53,919 bases of DNA. Origin: Puia dinghuensis. Its GTDB lineage: Bacteria > Bacteroidota > Bacteroidia > Chitinophagales > Chitinophagaceae. The stretch lies in contig JAMFSL010000056.1 in the NCBI GenBank assembly GCA_026225275.1, positions 1 through 53,919 on the forward strand, read 5' to 3'. Under the pieces are notes generated by a model. That model worked only from the letters and a program-made list of their open reading frames with translations, searched no databases and was not told where the DNA came from. Numbering within the stretch: position 1 is the first letter of the stretch; each line of letters opens with the position of its first letter. Below, in pieces: positions 17,443 to 26,712 of this stretch. Made by a program: the position numbers and the translations under genes.

Positions 17443-18579
17443 ATGTTTGATGTACTACTTTCTGTAGCTATTTCTTTTACAATTACGTTTCTTGCCATTC
17501 CAGCCGTTATCAACGTGGCTGAAATGAAAAAACTATTCGATATGCCCGATGCCCGGAAAGTGCATCATTTCCCCATCACCCCCCTCGGCGGACTGGGTAT
17601 TTTCGCCGGCTTTATCTTCGGTTGTCTTCTGACGATTCATTTTAATCAATATGCAGAAATTCAATACTTTATAGCTGCTTCATTCGTCATTTTTTTCCTG
17701 GGCCTCAAAGACGATATCCTCATCATTTCACCCATCAAGAAATTCATTGGGCAGGTGCTGGCGGCATTTATCGTCATCTACTATGGCAATATCCAGATCA
17801 GGAGCATGAATGGTTTCCTGGGTATCTATCAGCTGCCCGAAATGTTCAGCCTGCTGCTGACCTATTTTGCAGTCATTGTTGTCATCAATTCCTTTAACCT
17901 TATCGATGGAATAGATGGACTGGCAGGCAGCCTCGGCCTTTTATCTACAGTCATCTTCGGGACCTATTTTCTGCACGTCGGCATGCTGCCCTATGCTGTA
18001 TTGGCCTTTTCCCTCGCCGGTAGTCTGCTGGCTTTCCTGATCTTTAATTTTCAACCTGCAAAAATATTCATGGGAGACACCGGATCATTGCTGGTGGGTA
18101 CCATCAATGCTATCCTCGTTGTGAAGTTTATCAACGTGGCCAATTCCTCCGATGTGGACTTTCCTATCAATGCCTCCCCGGCAGTAGGGTTCACCATCCT
18201 GGTGATTCCATTGTTGGACACCCTTAGAGTATTCGGTATCCGGATCCTCCATCGCCGTTCACCTTTCAGCCCCGACAGAAATCATATTCATCATTTATTG
18301 CTCGACCGCGGCCTCTCTCACCGTGCTATCACTTTATTCCTGGTGACTATCAATGCTATCATGGTGGCCGCAGTGTTCATGTGCAGATCCATGAATTGCA
18401 CCCTTCTCATCTGTAGCGTATTCCTGATGTTTTTTCTTCTTATCGCAGGAATCTACTACCTGATGCCCGCTCCCCGGCTTTTTGTGGCTAAAACAGCCAA
18501 AGAAGAAAATGCCCAACTTACGAAGGCTTCTCAGCTGGTATCCCTTAAAAAGGATTCTATTCTGGAACAAAATAACTAA
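17443..18579 (+). CDS. WecA/TagO-type undecaprenyl-phosphate sugar-1-phosphate transferase
   Basis: This 378-residue membrane protein belongs to the MraY/WecA superfamily, which transfers a sugar-1-phosphate (commonly GlcNAc-1-P) from UDP-sugar to undecaprenyl phosphate to start O-antigen or polysaccharide synthesis. Family motifs are in order: LGLKDD (87-91, catalytic Asp pair), NLIDGIDGLAG (152-162), MGDTGS (210-215) and SPDRNHIHH (about 279-287). About ten membrane helices are visible. It is not MraY, which lies in the cell-wall cluster and has a different HIHHH-region. The promoter fits the phylum, and a tandem repeat lies upstream. frr follows 63 bases later with its own promoter. Confidence 0.88.
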   Translation: MFDVLLSVAISFTITFLAIPAVINVAEMKKLFDMPDARKVHHFPITPLGGLGIFAGFIFGCLLTIHFNQYAEIQYFIAASFVIFFLGLKDDILIISPIKKFIGQVLAAFIVIYYGNIQIRSMNGFLGIYQLPEMFSLLLTYFAVIVVINSFNLIDGIDGLAGSLGLLSTVIFGTYFLHVGMLPYAVLAFSLAGSLLAFLIFNFQPAKIFMGDTGSLLVGTINAILVVKFINVANSSDVDFPINASPAVGFTILVIPLLDTLRVFGIRILHRRSPFSPDRNHIHHLLLDRGLSHRAITLFLVTINAIMVAAVFMCRSMNCTLLICSVFLMFFLLIAGIYYLMPAPRLFVAKTAKEENAQLTKASQLVSLKKDSILEQNN

Positions 18580-18589
18580 CGACCGGGGA

Positions 18590-18619
18590 TTGCTATTTTC
18601 TCCATTTGACGTAGGTTTG
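18590..18619 (+). promoter_or_regulatory. Bacteroidota-type promoter of frr
   Basis: TTG at 18590-18592 and TAGGTTTG at 18612-18619 are 19 bases apart. The frr ATG is at 18643, 23 bases further on, leaving a very short leader. Confidence 0.7.
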
Positions 18620-18642
18620 CAACGTTGTCAACCCATTAATCT

Positions 18643-19206
18643 ATGTCAGACGATCTTGAACTCATCCTGGAAGAGACCCGGGATAGCATGAAAAAAGCAC
18701 TCAATCATCTTGAAAGTGAATTGGTTAAAATCAGGGCCGGAAAGGCCAGCCCACAGATGCTGGAGGGCCTGATGGTCGATTATTACGGCAGCCCCACCGT
18801 ACTCAACCAGGTCGGGAATGTCTCCGTCATGGACGCCCGTACTCTTACCATCCAGCCCTGGGAGAAAAATATGCTGCAACCCATTGAACGGGCAATCATT
18901 AATGCCAACCTGGGCGTCACCCCCCAGAATGATGGTAATATCATCCGGTTGTTTATGCCGCCGTTGACGGAAGAAAGAAGAAAAGAATTTGTCAAGCGGG
19001 CATACGGTGAGGGTGAACAATCCAGAGTCGCCATTCGCAGTATCCGGCGCGAAGCTATCGAACAGATCAAGAAACTGCAGAAAGATGGTCTCAGTGAAGA
19101 TGAAGCCAAAGATGCTGAAAAAGAAATCCAGGATATCACCGATAAGAATATCGTCCTTGTCGATAAGCACCTGGCTCAAAAAGAAAAAGATATTATGTCG
19201 GTATAG
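18643..19206 (+). CDS. frr: Ribosome recycling factor
   Basis: RRF splits post-termination ribosomes together with EF-G. The 187-residue protein has the full family pattern: KIRAGKASPQMLEGLMVDYYGSPTVLNQVGNVSV in the middle, QPWEKNMLQPIERAI after it, and the long C-terminal three-helix bundle ending in KHLAQKEKDIMSV. Length is normal. It has its own promoter 24 bases upstream rather than depending on the WecA-like gene. Identification is secure. Confidence 0.97.
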   Translation: MSDDLELILEETRDSMKKALNHLESELVKIRAGKASPQMLEGLMVDYYGSPTVLNQVGNVSVMDARTLTIQPWEKNMLQPIERAIINANLGVTPQNDGNIIRLFMPPLTEERRKEFVKRAYGEGEQSRVAIRSIRREAIEQIKKLQKDGLSEDEAKDAEKEIQDITDKNIVLVDKHLAQKEKDIMSV

Positions 19207-19367
19207 ATTCGCAACCCGGATTCTACCCAATCACCTTCGAACTTTTTCCGTCCCTAAGACTTATCTTGCCATTGTAATTAGCCGCCGCTCACGTCCCGAT
19301 CCGTGACCACAAGCCCGGCAGGATTATTGCCCTCATCTTTCAACCTGTCGCAAGGTCGAATTCGGTT

Positions 19368-19396
19368 TTGACTGCCGCCCCAACATTTTATTTTAA
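19368..19396 (+). promoter_or_regulatory. Probable promoter of mscL
   Basis: TTG at 19368-19370 (in TTTTG) and TATTTTAA at 19389-19396 are 18 bases apart, a looser match to the TTG-N19-TAnnTTTG form. The mscL ATG follows at 19415. Confidence 0.45.
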
Positions 19397-19414
19397 CAAC
19401 TAAAATCAACTAAC

Positions 19415-19831
19415 ATGGGAATCCTCAAAGACTTCAAAGCTTTCATCATGCGCGGTAATGTGGTAGACCTTGCCGTGGCAGTAGTTATTGGTGCTGCTTT
19501 TGCCGCTATTGTATCTTCACTGGTGGACAATGTGATCACTCCGTTATTGTTACAGCCTGCGCTCAAGATCGCTCACCTGGACGACATCGACGGACTGAAA
19601 TGGGGAAGTGTCAAATACGGTCTTTTTTTGGCCGCGATCATCAAATTTGCGATAATAGCTTTTATTCTCTTCCTGATCATAAAAGCCCTCCATAGCTTTG
19701 ATAAGAAAAAGGCTGCCGCACCTCCCGAACCCACGCTGACGGAAAAATTGCTGACCGAGATCCGCGACGAATTGAAGACAAAAGACGCTCCCGTCACCCC
19801 TGCCTCCACCCCAATTCCCCCTCGTCCCTAA
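19415..19831 (+). CDS. mscL: Large-conductance mechanosensitive channel
   Basis: MscL opens under membrane tension to release solutes on hypo-osmotic shock. The 138-residue protein begins with the typical FKAFIMRGNVVDLAVAVVIGAAF (9-31), which includes the amphipathic N-terminus and the glycine/alanine-rich pore helix. A second helix (about 70-92, LFLAAIIKFAIIAFILFLII) is followed by a cytoplasmic helix and a proline-rich end. The periplasmic loop is somewhat short. It stands alone, with its own promoter and 52 bases before the next gene. Confidence 0.95.
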   Translation: MGILKDFKAFIMRGNVVDLAVAVVIGAAFAAIVSSLVDNVITPLLLQPALKIAHLDDIDGLKWGSVKYGLFLAAIIKFAIIAFILFLIIKALHSFDKKKAAAPPEPTLTEKLLTEIRDELKTKDAPVTPASTPIPPRP

Positions 19832-19883
19832 ATTTGGCAACTTTTTTGTTAAACCTTTTAATGTTCATCAAAACTGACGAGTT

Positions 19884-20921
19884 ATGCAGCAATTTGGAGT
19901 CAAGAAAATTTTATTGTCGATCTTCCTCACGTTAGCGGGTATTTCTTTTTTGCAGGCCCAGAACAACAGTCAATCATTGGCGAATGCAGTTAATGGTGCA
20001 GCCATCACCAAAGACCCGAACGACACCATCAAAATGACATGGAAGACCGGCGGTCTCTATAATCTGACCTTCAACCAGGCAGCACTCAGTAACTGGGCCG
20101 CAGGTGGCGATAAATCAGCTATCTCGCTCAACACCATGCTCAACCTGTATGCCTACTTCCTCAACGGTAAACATTCCTGGGATAACTTCCTGAATGCGCA
20201 ATACGGTCTGACCAGTACCACCAGCCTGGGCACCCGCAAGACAAATGACGTCTTCGACATCACCTCGAGATATGGCTATGACATGGGGAAAAAATTCTAC
20301 CTCAGCGCCTTATTCGACTTCAGGACGCAGTTTGCCCCCGGGTACAATTACCTGACTGACAACAGCAGGGTGCTGACATCCGACCTCCTTGCCCCCGCTT
20401 ACGCCCTTCTTTCCGTGGGCGTGATGTACAAGCCGACCAGTAATTTTTCCGTATTTCTTTCTCCTATCACCGCACGCGAATTGATCGTCCACAACGATTC
20501 TCTCGCTGCCCAGGGCGCCTTCGGCGTGGACTCGGGTAAGACCTCCCGTTTCGAATTCGGTGCTTATGCATCCATTATCTATAATACCAATCTGAGTAAG
20601 ACCGCCTCCTACTCAGGCCGCATTGATCTGTTCTCGGATTACCTGAATAACCCCCAGAATATCGCGATGTACATGACCAACGTCATGAATGTCAAGGTCA
20701 CCACACTGATCAGTATGAACCTGTCGGTTACCCTTATCTATGATGACAGGGTTCATTCGGTCAAGGCCGACGGCACGTCAGGTGGTCCGGCCTTGCAGTT
20801 GCAGGAAGTCATGGGTATCGGGCTGGCCTATAAATTTGCCAAAAAAGTGCGTAAACCCATACCGCCACCGACGCCGCCGGCAACCGCACCGGCCGATGCG
20901 CCGAAACCATCCGGCGAGTAG
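19884..20921 (+). CDS. DUF3078 outer-membrane protein
   Basis: The 345-residue product has a signal peptide ending near LQAQ (about residue 25) and then the DUF3078 pattern, with TWKTGGLYNLTFNQAALSNWAAGGDKSAI (about 51-79) as its hallmark. Alternating aromatic strands throughout suggest an outer-membrane beta barrel. DUF3078 proteins are widespread in Bacteroidota and of unknown role. The C-terminus is a Pro/Ala-rich tail after the barrel (about 320-345). The gene has a weak TTTG-like upstream element and no operon partner on the near side; scpA follows after 93 bases. Confidence 0.85.
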   Translation: MQQFGVKKILLSIFLTLAGISFLQAQNNSQSLANAVNGAAITKDPNDTIKMTWKTGGLYNLTFNQAALSNWAAGGDKSAISLNTMLNLYAYFLNGKHSWDNFLNAQYGLTSTTSLGTRKTNDVFDITSRYGYDMGKKFYLSALFDFRTQFAPGYNYLTDNSRVLTSDLLAPAYALLSVGVMYKPTSNFSVFLSPITARELIVHNDSLAAQGAFGVDSGKTSRFEFGAYASIIYNTNLSKTASYSGRIDLFSDYLNNPQNIAMYMTNVMNVKVTTLISMNLSVTLIYDDRVHSVKADGTSGGPALQLQEVMGIGLAYKFAKKVRKPIPPPTPPATAPADAPKPSGE

Positions 20922-21014
20922 TCAGAGTCCGCAACGACCGGATTTAAAAAATGGGGAAGAACTGGGGATAATCAGCCGTCGGGCTAACCTGTTTTTGCGG
21001 TATTTTCGTTGGGT

Positions 21015-21794
21015 ATGACCAGCTATCAGATTAAATTACCCCAATTCGAAGGCCCCTTCGATCTGCTGCTCTTCTTCATCGAGAGGGACGAATTGGATAT
21101 TTATAATATACCTATCCACAGGATCATAGAGGACTTCCTGAAATATATCCATTCCGGCGAAGCCCTTAATATCGAGCTGTCCAGTGAATTCATCCTGTTC
21201 GTCTCAACGCTGATGCGCATCAAGGCCAGGATGTTACTTCCCCGCAAAGAGGTGGACGAACAAGGCAATGAGATCGATCCGCGGCAGGAACTGATCGACA
21301 AGCTGCTGGAATACAAACGATATAAGGAGGCTGCTGCCACCCTTGCCGAAATGGAGGCTATCCGTCATCTGATGGTCCGGCGGGGCAACCTGCAAAAAGA
21401 ACTGTCCCAGGTTGGCGAAGCGGCCGGCGAAGGGACAGAGATCCAGGCCATCACCCTGTTCAAACTGATGAAGACCTTTGAGAAACTGATGCAGCGTATC
21501 CAGCAACGACAAAACAAACCCGTCCATACCGTCGTGCAATACAACTACACGATGGAAGACAGCCGGGCACATATCCTGGTCATCGTAGAGCAGCAACGGA
21601 CACTTTCATTCGATAAAATATTCGAGATCTGTGAAACCCGCTTGCACGCTATTTTCATGTTTCTTTCCATGCTGGAACTGGTGCAGCAGAATTATATGAA
21701 TATCCTCATAGGGGAAGGACGAAATAATTTTATCGTGGAATTCAATGCGGAGCGTCCGGACGATCCCGTACCGGTCGATTTCTCGGAGAATTGA
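21015..21794 (+). CDS. scpA: Segregation and condensation protein A
   Basis: ScpA is the kleisin of the SMC-ScpA-ScpB condensin that organises the chromosome. The N-terminus YQIKLPQFEGPFDLLLFFIERDELDIYNIPI is the SMC-binding signature of the family. The C-terminal winged-helix part ends with the conserved pattern around FLSMLELVQQNYMNILIGEGRNNFIVEF. From ATG 21015 it has 259 residues, a normal length. An in-frame TTG two codons upstream is less likely. TATTTTCG at 21001-21008 is a degenerate -7 element. scpB is not in the window. Confidence 0.92.
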   Translation: MTSYQIKLPQFEGPFDLLLFFIERDELDIYNIPIHRIIEDFLKYIHSGEALNIELSSEFILFVSTLMRIKARMLLPRKEVDEQGNEIDPRQELIDKLLEYKRYKEAAATLAEMEAIRHLMVRRGNLQKELSQVGEAAGEGTEIQAITLFKLMKTFEKLMQRIQQRQNKPVHTVVQYNYTMEDSRAHILVIVEQQRTLSFDKIFEICETRLHAIFMFLSMLELVQQNYMNILIGEGRNNFIVEFNAERPDDPVPVDFSEN

Positions 21795-21832
21795 ATGCCG
21801 CCACCGTCCGTCCCTGGGTATAAATAAGTTTT

Positions 21833-22546
21833 ATGAAAAACATATACCACCCCGCCTCGGAAAGAGGCCATGTAGATTTTGGTTGGCTGGACAGCCATCA
21901 TTCCTTTAGTTTCGGGAATTGGCATGACAGGGAAAAAGTAAATTTCGGGGCACTCCGCGTCCTCAACGACGATGTAGTCAAAGGTGGCAACGGATTCGAT
22001 GCCCACCCCCACGAGAACCTGGAAATCATTTCCATTCCCCTGAAAGGAACACTGGCGCATAAAGACAGCACCGGGATAGAAGGAATCCTCAGTACAGGAG
22101 ATGTTCAGATCATGTCTGCCGGCAGCGGTATTAGCCATTCGGAATATAACGCTTCCCACTTCGATCCCGTCAATTTCCTGCAGATCTGGATCTTCCCCAA
22201 ACAAATCAATATCAAACCCCGCCACGATCAGAAGACCTTCGATCCTGCGGGTCGCATCGATCAATGGCAGATCGTCGTCAGCCCCCGCCCCGAAGACGGA
22301 GGGCTCTGGATCAACCAGGACGCCCGTTTGGCATTGACCCGGCTCGGTATGGGCGCATCGATTAATTATGAGACTGTCTTTCCCGGCAATGGTGTCTATA
22401 TATTCACTCTGGCCGGCAGCGTGGAAGTAGGAGAATATAAGCTGGCGCCGCGTGATGGACTCGGAATTACCGGAATGGATAGCTTCAGCGTTCGCACGGA
22501 GATGGGTGCGGAAGTATTGGCGATAGAAGTGCCGATGTTTGCCTAA
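21833..22546 (+). CDS. Pirin family (YhhW-like) protein
   Basis: Pirins are bicupin proteins; bacterial YhhW-like members show quercetin 2,3-dioxygenase activity in some cases. The 237-residue product has the first cupin metal site FDAHPHENLEIISIPLKG (about 55-73), GSGISHSEYN (about 97-106) with the fourth ligand region, and a second cupin half that lacks clear metal ligands. It starts 38 bases after scpA. Its stop overlaps the convergent dxs stop by 4 bases. The actual substrate is unknown. Confidence 0.88.
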   Translation: MKNIYHPASERGHVDFGWLDSHHSFSFGNWHDREKVNFGALRVLNDDVVKGGNGFDAHPHENLEIISIPLKGTLAHKDSTGIEGILSTGDVQIMSAGSGISHSEYNASHFDPVNFLQIWIFPKQINIKPRHDQKTFDPAGRIDQWQIVVSPRPEDGGLWINQDARLALTRLGMGASINYETVFPGNGVYIFTLAGSVEVGEYKLAPRDGLGITGMDSFSVRTEMGAEVLAIEVPMFA

Positions 22547-24477
22547 CCCATCAGTTGGCTCACACTCACCTTGTCCTTCATCATCTCCCGCACAGCAGCC
22601 ACAATCGCCGGCGCATCATAACCGCATTCATGTTGAAGCTCCTTCAGCGTCCCATGCTCCACGACCCGGTCCGGGATACCGAGGATCCTTACCGTTGCAG
22701 CATAGGAATGCGCAGCCTGGAATTCCAGAATGGCCGAGCCGAATCCGCCGACCACCGTGCCATCCTCGACGGTGAGGATCCGGTCATAACGCGAGAAGAC
22801 TTCATGCAGCATTTCCTCATCCAGTGGCTTGACAAAACGCATGTCGTAATGTGCAGGGTTCAGCCCATCCGCCCGCAGTTCCCGGATCGCCGCCGTGGCG
22901 AAATTACCCGGATGACCTATCGTAAGGATGGCAATGCCTTCACCATCCTTCAGCTTGCGGCCCTTGCCGATAGGAATTTGCTGGAAGGGCGTTCTCCACT
23001 CCGGCATCACCCCTTCCCCGCGCGGATAACGGATAACGAAGGGATTGACGGTGGAGTCCAACTGAGCCGTATAGAGAAGGTTGCGTAATTCGCTTTCATT
23101 CATGGGGGCGCTGACGATCATATTCGGCACACAGCGCATATACGGGATGTCGTAAGCGCCATGATGCGTTGCGCCGTCCTCGCCTACCAATCCCGCCCTG
23201 TCCAGGCAGAAGACCACCGGCAGTTGCTGGATGGCCACATCGTGGATCACCTGGTCATATGCCCGCTGCATAAAAGAAGAATAGATATTGCAAAACACCC
23301 GCAAGCCCTGCGTGGCCATACCGGCGCTCAGCGTCACGGCATGCTGCTCGGTAATACCGACGTCAAAAGCCCGGTCGGGCATCTTGTCCATCATAAACTT
23401 CAATGATGAGCCGCTGGGCATCGCAGGCGTAATACCGAATATTTTTGGATTCTGCTCCGCCAGCTCGATCATCGTAAGCCCGAATACATCCTGGTATTTA
23501 GGCGGCTGGGGAGTAGGATAGTGCTTCTTATAGATCTCGCCGGTGATCTTGTCGAACAGGCCCGGGGCATGCCATTTGGTCTGATCTTTCTCCGCCAGCG
23601 CATAGCCCTTGCCCTTTACCGTCATGATGTGCAGCAACTTGGGGCCAGGCATCTTCTTAAGATCATTCAGCGTGTCTACCAGTTTGGTGATGTTATGGCC
23701 GTCGATAGGCCCGAAATAACGCAGATTGAGCGATTCGAACAGATTGCTGCTCCGGCTGACAAAGCCCTTGATGCTGTGGTCGATCTTGCTCGCAATCTCC
23801 CGGCTGAAGTGGCCGCCCACCGGTAACTTGCCCAACGCTTTCCAGATATCGTCCTTCAGCTTATTATACGTCTTGGAAGTAGTAATATCCGTGAGATATT
23901 CCTTGAGCGCGCCGACATTCGGGTCGATGCTCATACAGTTATCATTCAGGATGATCAGCAGGTCGGTATCCGCAACACCGGCATGGTTCATTCCCTCGAA
24001 GGCCAGGCCCGCCGTCATCGCACCATCGCCGATAATAGCCACTGCTTTACGGTCCGTCTCGCCCTTATATTTGGCGGCCATCGCCATGCCCAATGCGGCG
24101 CTGATGGATGTGGACGAATGGCCGACACCGAAACTGTCGTATTCACTCTCGCCACGGTTCGGGAAACCGCTCAGTCCGTTGTACTTGCGATTGGTCGTGA
24201 ACCGGTCGCGTCTGCCTGTCAAAATCTTGTGTCCATAGGCCTGGTGACCTACATCCCACACCAACTGATCATAAGGGGTGTTGAAAACGTAATGGAGGGC
24301 TACCGTCAGCTCGACTACCCCCAGGCTGGCCGCAAAATGGCCGCCATGAACACTGACGGTATCAATGATGTATTGACGGAGTTCGTCAGATACCTGGTGT
24401 AATTGTTCCTTACTGAGCTTTTTAAGGTCTTCAGGAGAATGCACCGATTGTAACAGCGGTCCCGGGGTAATTTCCAT
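22543..24477 (-). CDS. dxs: 1-deoxy-D-xylulose-5-phosphate synthase
   Basis: DXS condenses pyruvate and glyceraldehyde 3-phosphate, the first step of the MEP isoprenoid pathway. The 644-residue protein has HGGHFAASLGVVELTVAL (44-61), the thiamine diphosphate motif GDGAMTAG (150-157) with the Asn in ILNDNCMSI, and the C-terminal signature DRAGLVGEDGATHHGAYDIPYM. Length is normal. A -7-like TAATTTTA lies 18-27 bases upstream on the minus strand. This pathway supplies the prenyl donors that the GGGP synthase near 43 kb would need, although the prenyl transferases are elsewhere. Confidence 0.97.
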   Translation of the reverse strand: MEITPGPLLQSVHSPEDLKKLSKEQLHQVSDELRQYIIDTVSVHGGHFAASLGVVELTVALHYVFNTPYDQLVWDVGHQAYGHKILTGRRDRFTTNRKYNGLSGFPNRGESEYDSFGVGHSSTSISAALGMAMAAKYKGETDRKAVAIIGDGAMTAGLAFEGMNHAGVADTDLLIILNDNCMSIDPNVGALKEYLTDITTSKTYNKLKDDIWKALGKLPVGGHFSREIASKIDHSIKGFVSRSSNLFESLNLRYFGPIDGHNITKLVDTLNDLKKMPGPKLLHIMTVKGKGYALAEKDQTKWHAPGLFDKITGEIYKKHYPTPQPPKYQDVFGLTMIELAEQNPKIFGITPAMPSGSSLKFMMDKMPDRAFDVGITEQHAVTLSAGMATQGLRVFCNIYSSFMQRAYDQVIHDVAIQQLPVVFCLDRAGLVGEDGATHHGAYDIPYMRCVPNMIVSAPMNESELRNLLYTAQLDSTVNPFVIRYPRGEGVMPEWRTPFQQIPIGKGRKLKDGEGIAILTIGHPGNFATAAIRELRADGLNPAHYDMRFVKPLDEEMLHEVFSRYDRILTVEDGTVVGGFGSAILEFQAAHSYAATVRILGIPDRVVEHGTLKELQHECGYDAPAIVAAVREMMKDKVSVSQLMG

Positions 24478-24718
24478 TCCTTCTTCTTTAAGCCTGTAAA
24501 ATTACTGTTTTATCATGTAGATTTAGCCTTTGGGGCTATCCGTAGCTAAAACACTTAAATATACGATTTTAGCACATTATCGCAAAACCCGCACCCAGAC
24601 CCCGCCCGTCCCGGCGCCAGGATCTCTCACCGGACCGATGGGAGGCGTAATTTGGCCATTAATACAAAATCGGAGGCCAAGGGGAAAGGAATAGCCTAGT
24701 TTTACAGTTTAAGCGTCT

Positions 24719-25774
24719 ATGCCGAAAAATGTAAGCAAATATTATTGGTTGTGCCAGATCGGTGGATGGGGCACCTTTGCCCTGATGGTCGTGTTGAGCG
24801 CCCCCATGCTCGAGGAAAAGATCACGTATAAAGTGATTGGCCTCGGGGTCGTCGACGCTTTTGCCGGCATCCTCGCCACCCATATATTCCGGGAAGTGAT
24901 CCGCCGTACCGGGTGGCTGCGCCTGACAGTAGAAAAAGCGCTCCCTAAGCTCTTAATTGGCGTCCTGCTCACCTGCCTGACCTATGCCGTGATCAGGATC
25001 GTCCTCGTAGACTCGCTGGATTTTTTATCAACCACCCGCGGAAAATTCAATTTTATTTCCCGGATAATGGGCCTCACCCTCGAGAATGGAGTCACCATCA
25101 TTCCCTGGACCCTGATTTATTATTTTTATCATTACATCGAGAATAGTCGCACGCAACAGCTCGATACTCTCAAACTGGAGGCCCTTGTCAAAGAGCTTGA
25201 ACTGAAGACGATCAAGGCACATATCAACCCCCACTTCATTTTCAATGCCTTGAACAGTATCCGCGCGCTGATCGACGAAAACCCCGTCCGGGCACGGGCA
25301 GCCGTCACGGAACTCAGCAATATCCTGCGCAGCAGCATGCAGGCTGAAAAACTGGAGACTGTCACTTTTGAGAAAGAGCTTAATATTGTCAAAGACTATC
25401 TCGCCCTCGAATATATTCGCTTTGAAGACCGCCTCCAGGTGGAATATGACATCGACGAAGATACCCTCGACCAGCCCATCCCGCCCATGATGCTCCAGAC
25501 CCTTGTCGAGAACGCTATTAAGCACGGCATCAGCCGCCAGGTAGATGGCGGAAAGGTGAGGATCGTATCCGATTTCAAAGGTAATTTTCACGAACTCATC
25601 ATCTTCAATACCGGCCGTCTCAACGGCAGCCGGAACGCGGATGGTTTTGGCCTTGCCAGTACCAAGAACAGACTTCAGCTACTTTTCGGCCAAAAAGCTA
25701 ATTTTGATATCCGGGAAGTGAACGGTAATACGGTGGAAGCAAGGGTATTGATACCGGTTGACTTAAGTAAATAA
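24719..25774 (+). CDS. LytS/YehU-type sensor histidine kinase
   Basis: This 351-residue kinase has about four membrane helices (12-30, 38-58, 77-97, 118-140) and then the His_kinase domain: phosphoacceptor His172 in INPHFIFNALNSI (169-181). The N box is LVENAIKHGI (about 262-271), and FGLASTKNRLQLLF is the later ATP-lid region. The family senses envelope or metabolite cues, but the signal here is unknown. The LytTR regulator starts 28 bases after it, so the two form a two-component system. Its promoter region contains a TAATTTGG sequence. Confidence 0.92.
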   Translation: MPKNVSKYYWLCQIGGWGTFALMVVLSAPMLEEKITYKVIGLGVVDAFAGILATHIFREVIRRTGWLRLTVEKALPKLLIGVLLTCLTYAVIRIVLVDSLDFLSTTRGKFNFISRIMGLTLENGVTIIPWTLIYYFYHYIENSRTQQLDTLKLEALVKELELKTIKAHINPHFIFNALNSIRALIDENPVRARAAVTELSNILRSSMQAEKLETVTFEKELNIVKDYLALEYIRFEDRLQVEYDIDEDTLDQPIPPMMLQTLVENAIKHGISRQVDGGKVRIVSDFKGNFHELIIFNTGRLNGSRNADGFGLASTKNRLQLLFGQKANFDIREVNGNTVEARVLIPVDLSK

Positions 25775-25801
25775 ACAAAGCAAAGTAAAGCATAGCGGAC
25801 C

Positions 25802-26536
25802 ATGATCAGAGCCATTATCATCGATGACGAACGCCTCGCCAGGAATGAACTGAAAAAACTCCTGCTGGACTTCCCGGAAATTGAAGTGATCGCCGAGGCA
25901 ACCAATGCGTCAGAAGGCGTCGAAAAAATCGACAGCCTCAACCCCGACCTGATCTTCCTGGATATTCAGATGCCAGGCAAGACCGGGTTCGATATGTTGT
26001 CCGAACTGGAAAGGGCGCCCAATGTGATCTTCACTACCGCCTACGACGAATATGCACTCAAGGCCTTCGAAGTAAATGCTTTGGATTACCTGCTCAAACC
26101 CGTAGAACCCAAACGGCTGGCGGATGCACTGCAGAAATTGCAGGTCGAAGAGGATAAAGAGCTTATCTCTGACCACAACATTTCCGTCAACCGCAGCATT
26201 CTCAATGAACACGACCAGGTTTTCGTCAAGGATGGCGAACGCTGCTGGTTCGTCAAACTCTCGGATATCCGGCTCTTCGAAAGTGTCGGCAACTATGCTA
26301 AAGTCTATTTCGGTCCCAATAAACCGCTGATCTTAAAATCCCTCAACGCCCTGGAAGAGCGGCTCGATGAAAAAGTATTCTTCCGCGCTAACCGTAAGCA
26401 TATTGTGAACCTGCGCCTCATCGAAAAGATTGAGCCCTACTTTAACGGCGGCCTCCTGCTGGAAATGAAAGGCGGAGAAAAGATCGAGGTCAGCCGTAGA
26501 CAGACGGTAAAGTTCAAGGAAATGATGAGTTTATAA
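25802..26536 (+). CDS. LytTR-family response regulator
   Basis: The 244-residue regulator has a receiver domain with Asp8-Asp9 and the phosphoacceptor Asp54 in LIFLDIQMPG, then a LytTR DNA-binding domain (about 140-240) with FVKDGERCWFVKLSDIRLFESVGNYAKVYF and FFRANRKHIVNLRLIEKI. Such regulators bind direct repeats upstream of target promoters. It pairs with the LytS-type kinase directly upstream. Its targets are not evident. The stop lies where a short reverse-strand open frame ends. Confidence 0.93.
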   Translation: MIRAIIIDDERLARNELKKLLLDFPEIEVIAEATNASEGVEKIDSLNPDLIFLDIQMPGKTGFDMLSELERAPNVIFTTAYDEYALKAFEVNALDYLLKPVEPKRLADALQKLQVEEDKELISDHNISVNRSILNEHDQVFVKDGERCWFVKLSDIRLFESVGNYAKVYFGPNKPLILKSLNALEERLDEKVFFRANRKHIVNLRLIEKIEPYFNGGLLLEMKGGEKIEVSRRQTVKFKEMMSL

Positions 26537-26665
26537 GGTATCCGCCTCCTGCCCGTCAAACCGCAGCTTATTTTCTGCATTCAATGGAATCCCGTTCTGC
26601 ATGTTGCGCTTCAACAGAAATTTCAGCTTGTCCCTGAAATCAAACTCCCGGATGCCCAATAGCAT
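26531..26665 (-). CDS. Possible small protein of about 44 residues
   Basis: Between the LytTR gene and the DUF2278 gene, the minus strand has an open frame from ATG 26665 (or TTG 26698) to TAA at 26531. It reads in part LLGIREFDFRDKLKFLLKR and ENKLRFDGQEADTL, with a codon choice typical of coding DNA in this genome. It could be a small gene or the surviving 3' end of a lost one. I do not recognise a family. If real, it overlaps the promoter zone of the DUF2278 gene. Confidence 0.35.
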   Translation of the reverse strand: MLLGIREFDFRDKLKFLLKRNMQNGIPLNAENKLRFDGQEADTL

Positions 26666-26712
26666 TTTTTCGTTTCCATTCGGCGTAAGATAAAACAAAA
26701 AACAAAAAAATT

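Noticed and set aside
26537-26712. Possible riboswitch or sRNA before the DUF2278 gene
   Set aside because: No stable nested helices seen; the stretch is better explained by a short reverse-strand frame plus a promoter.
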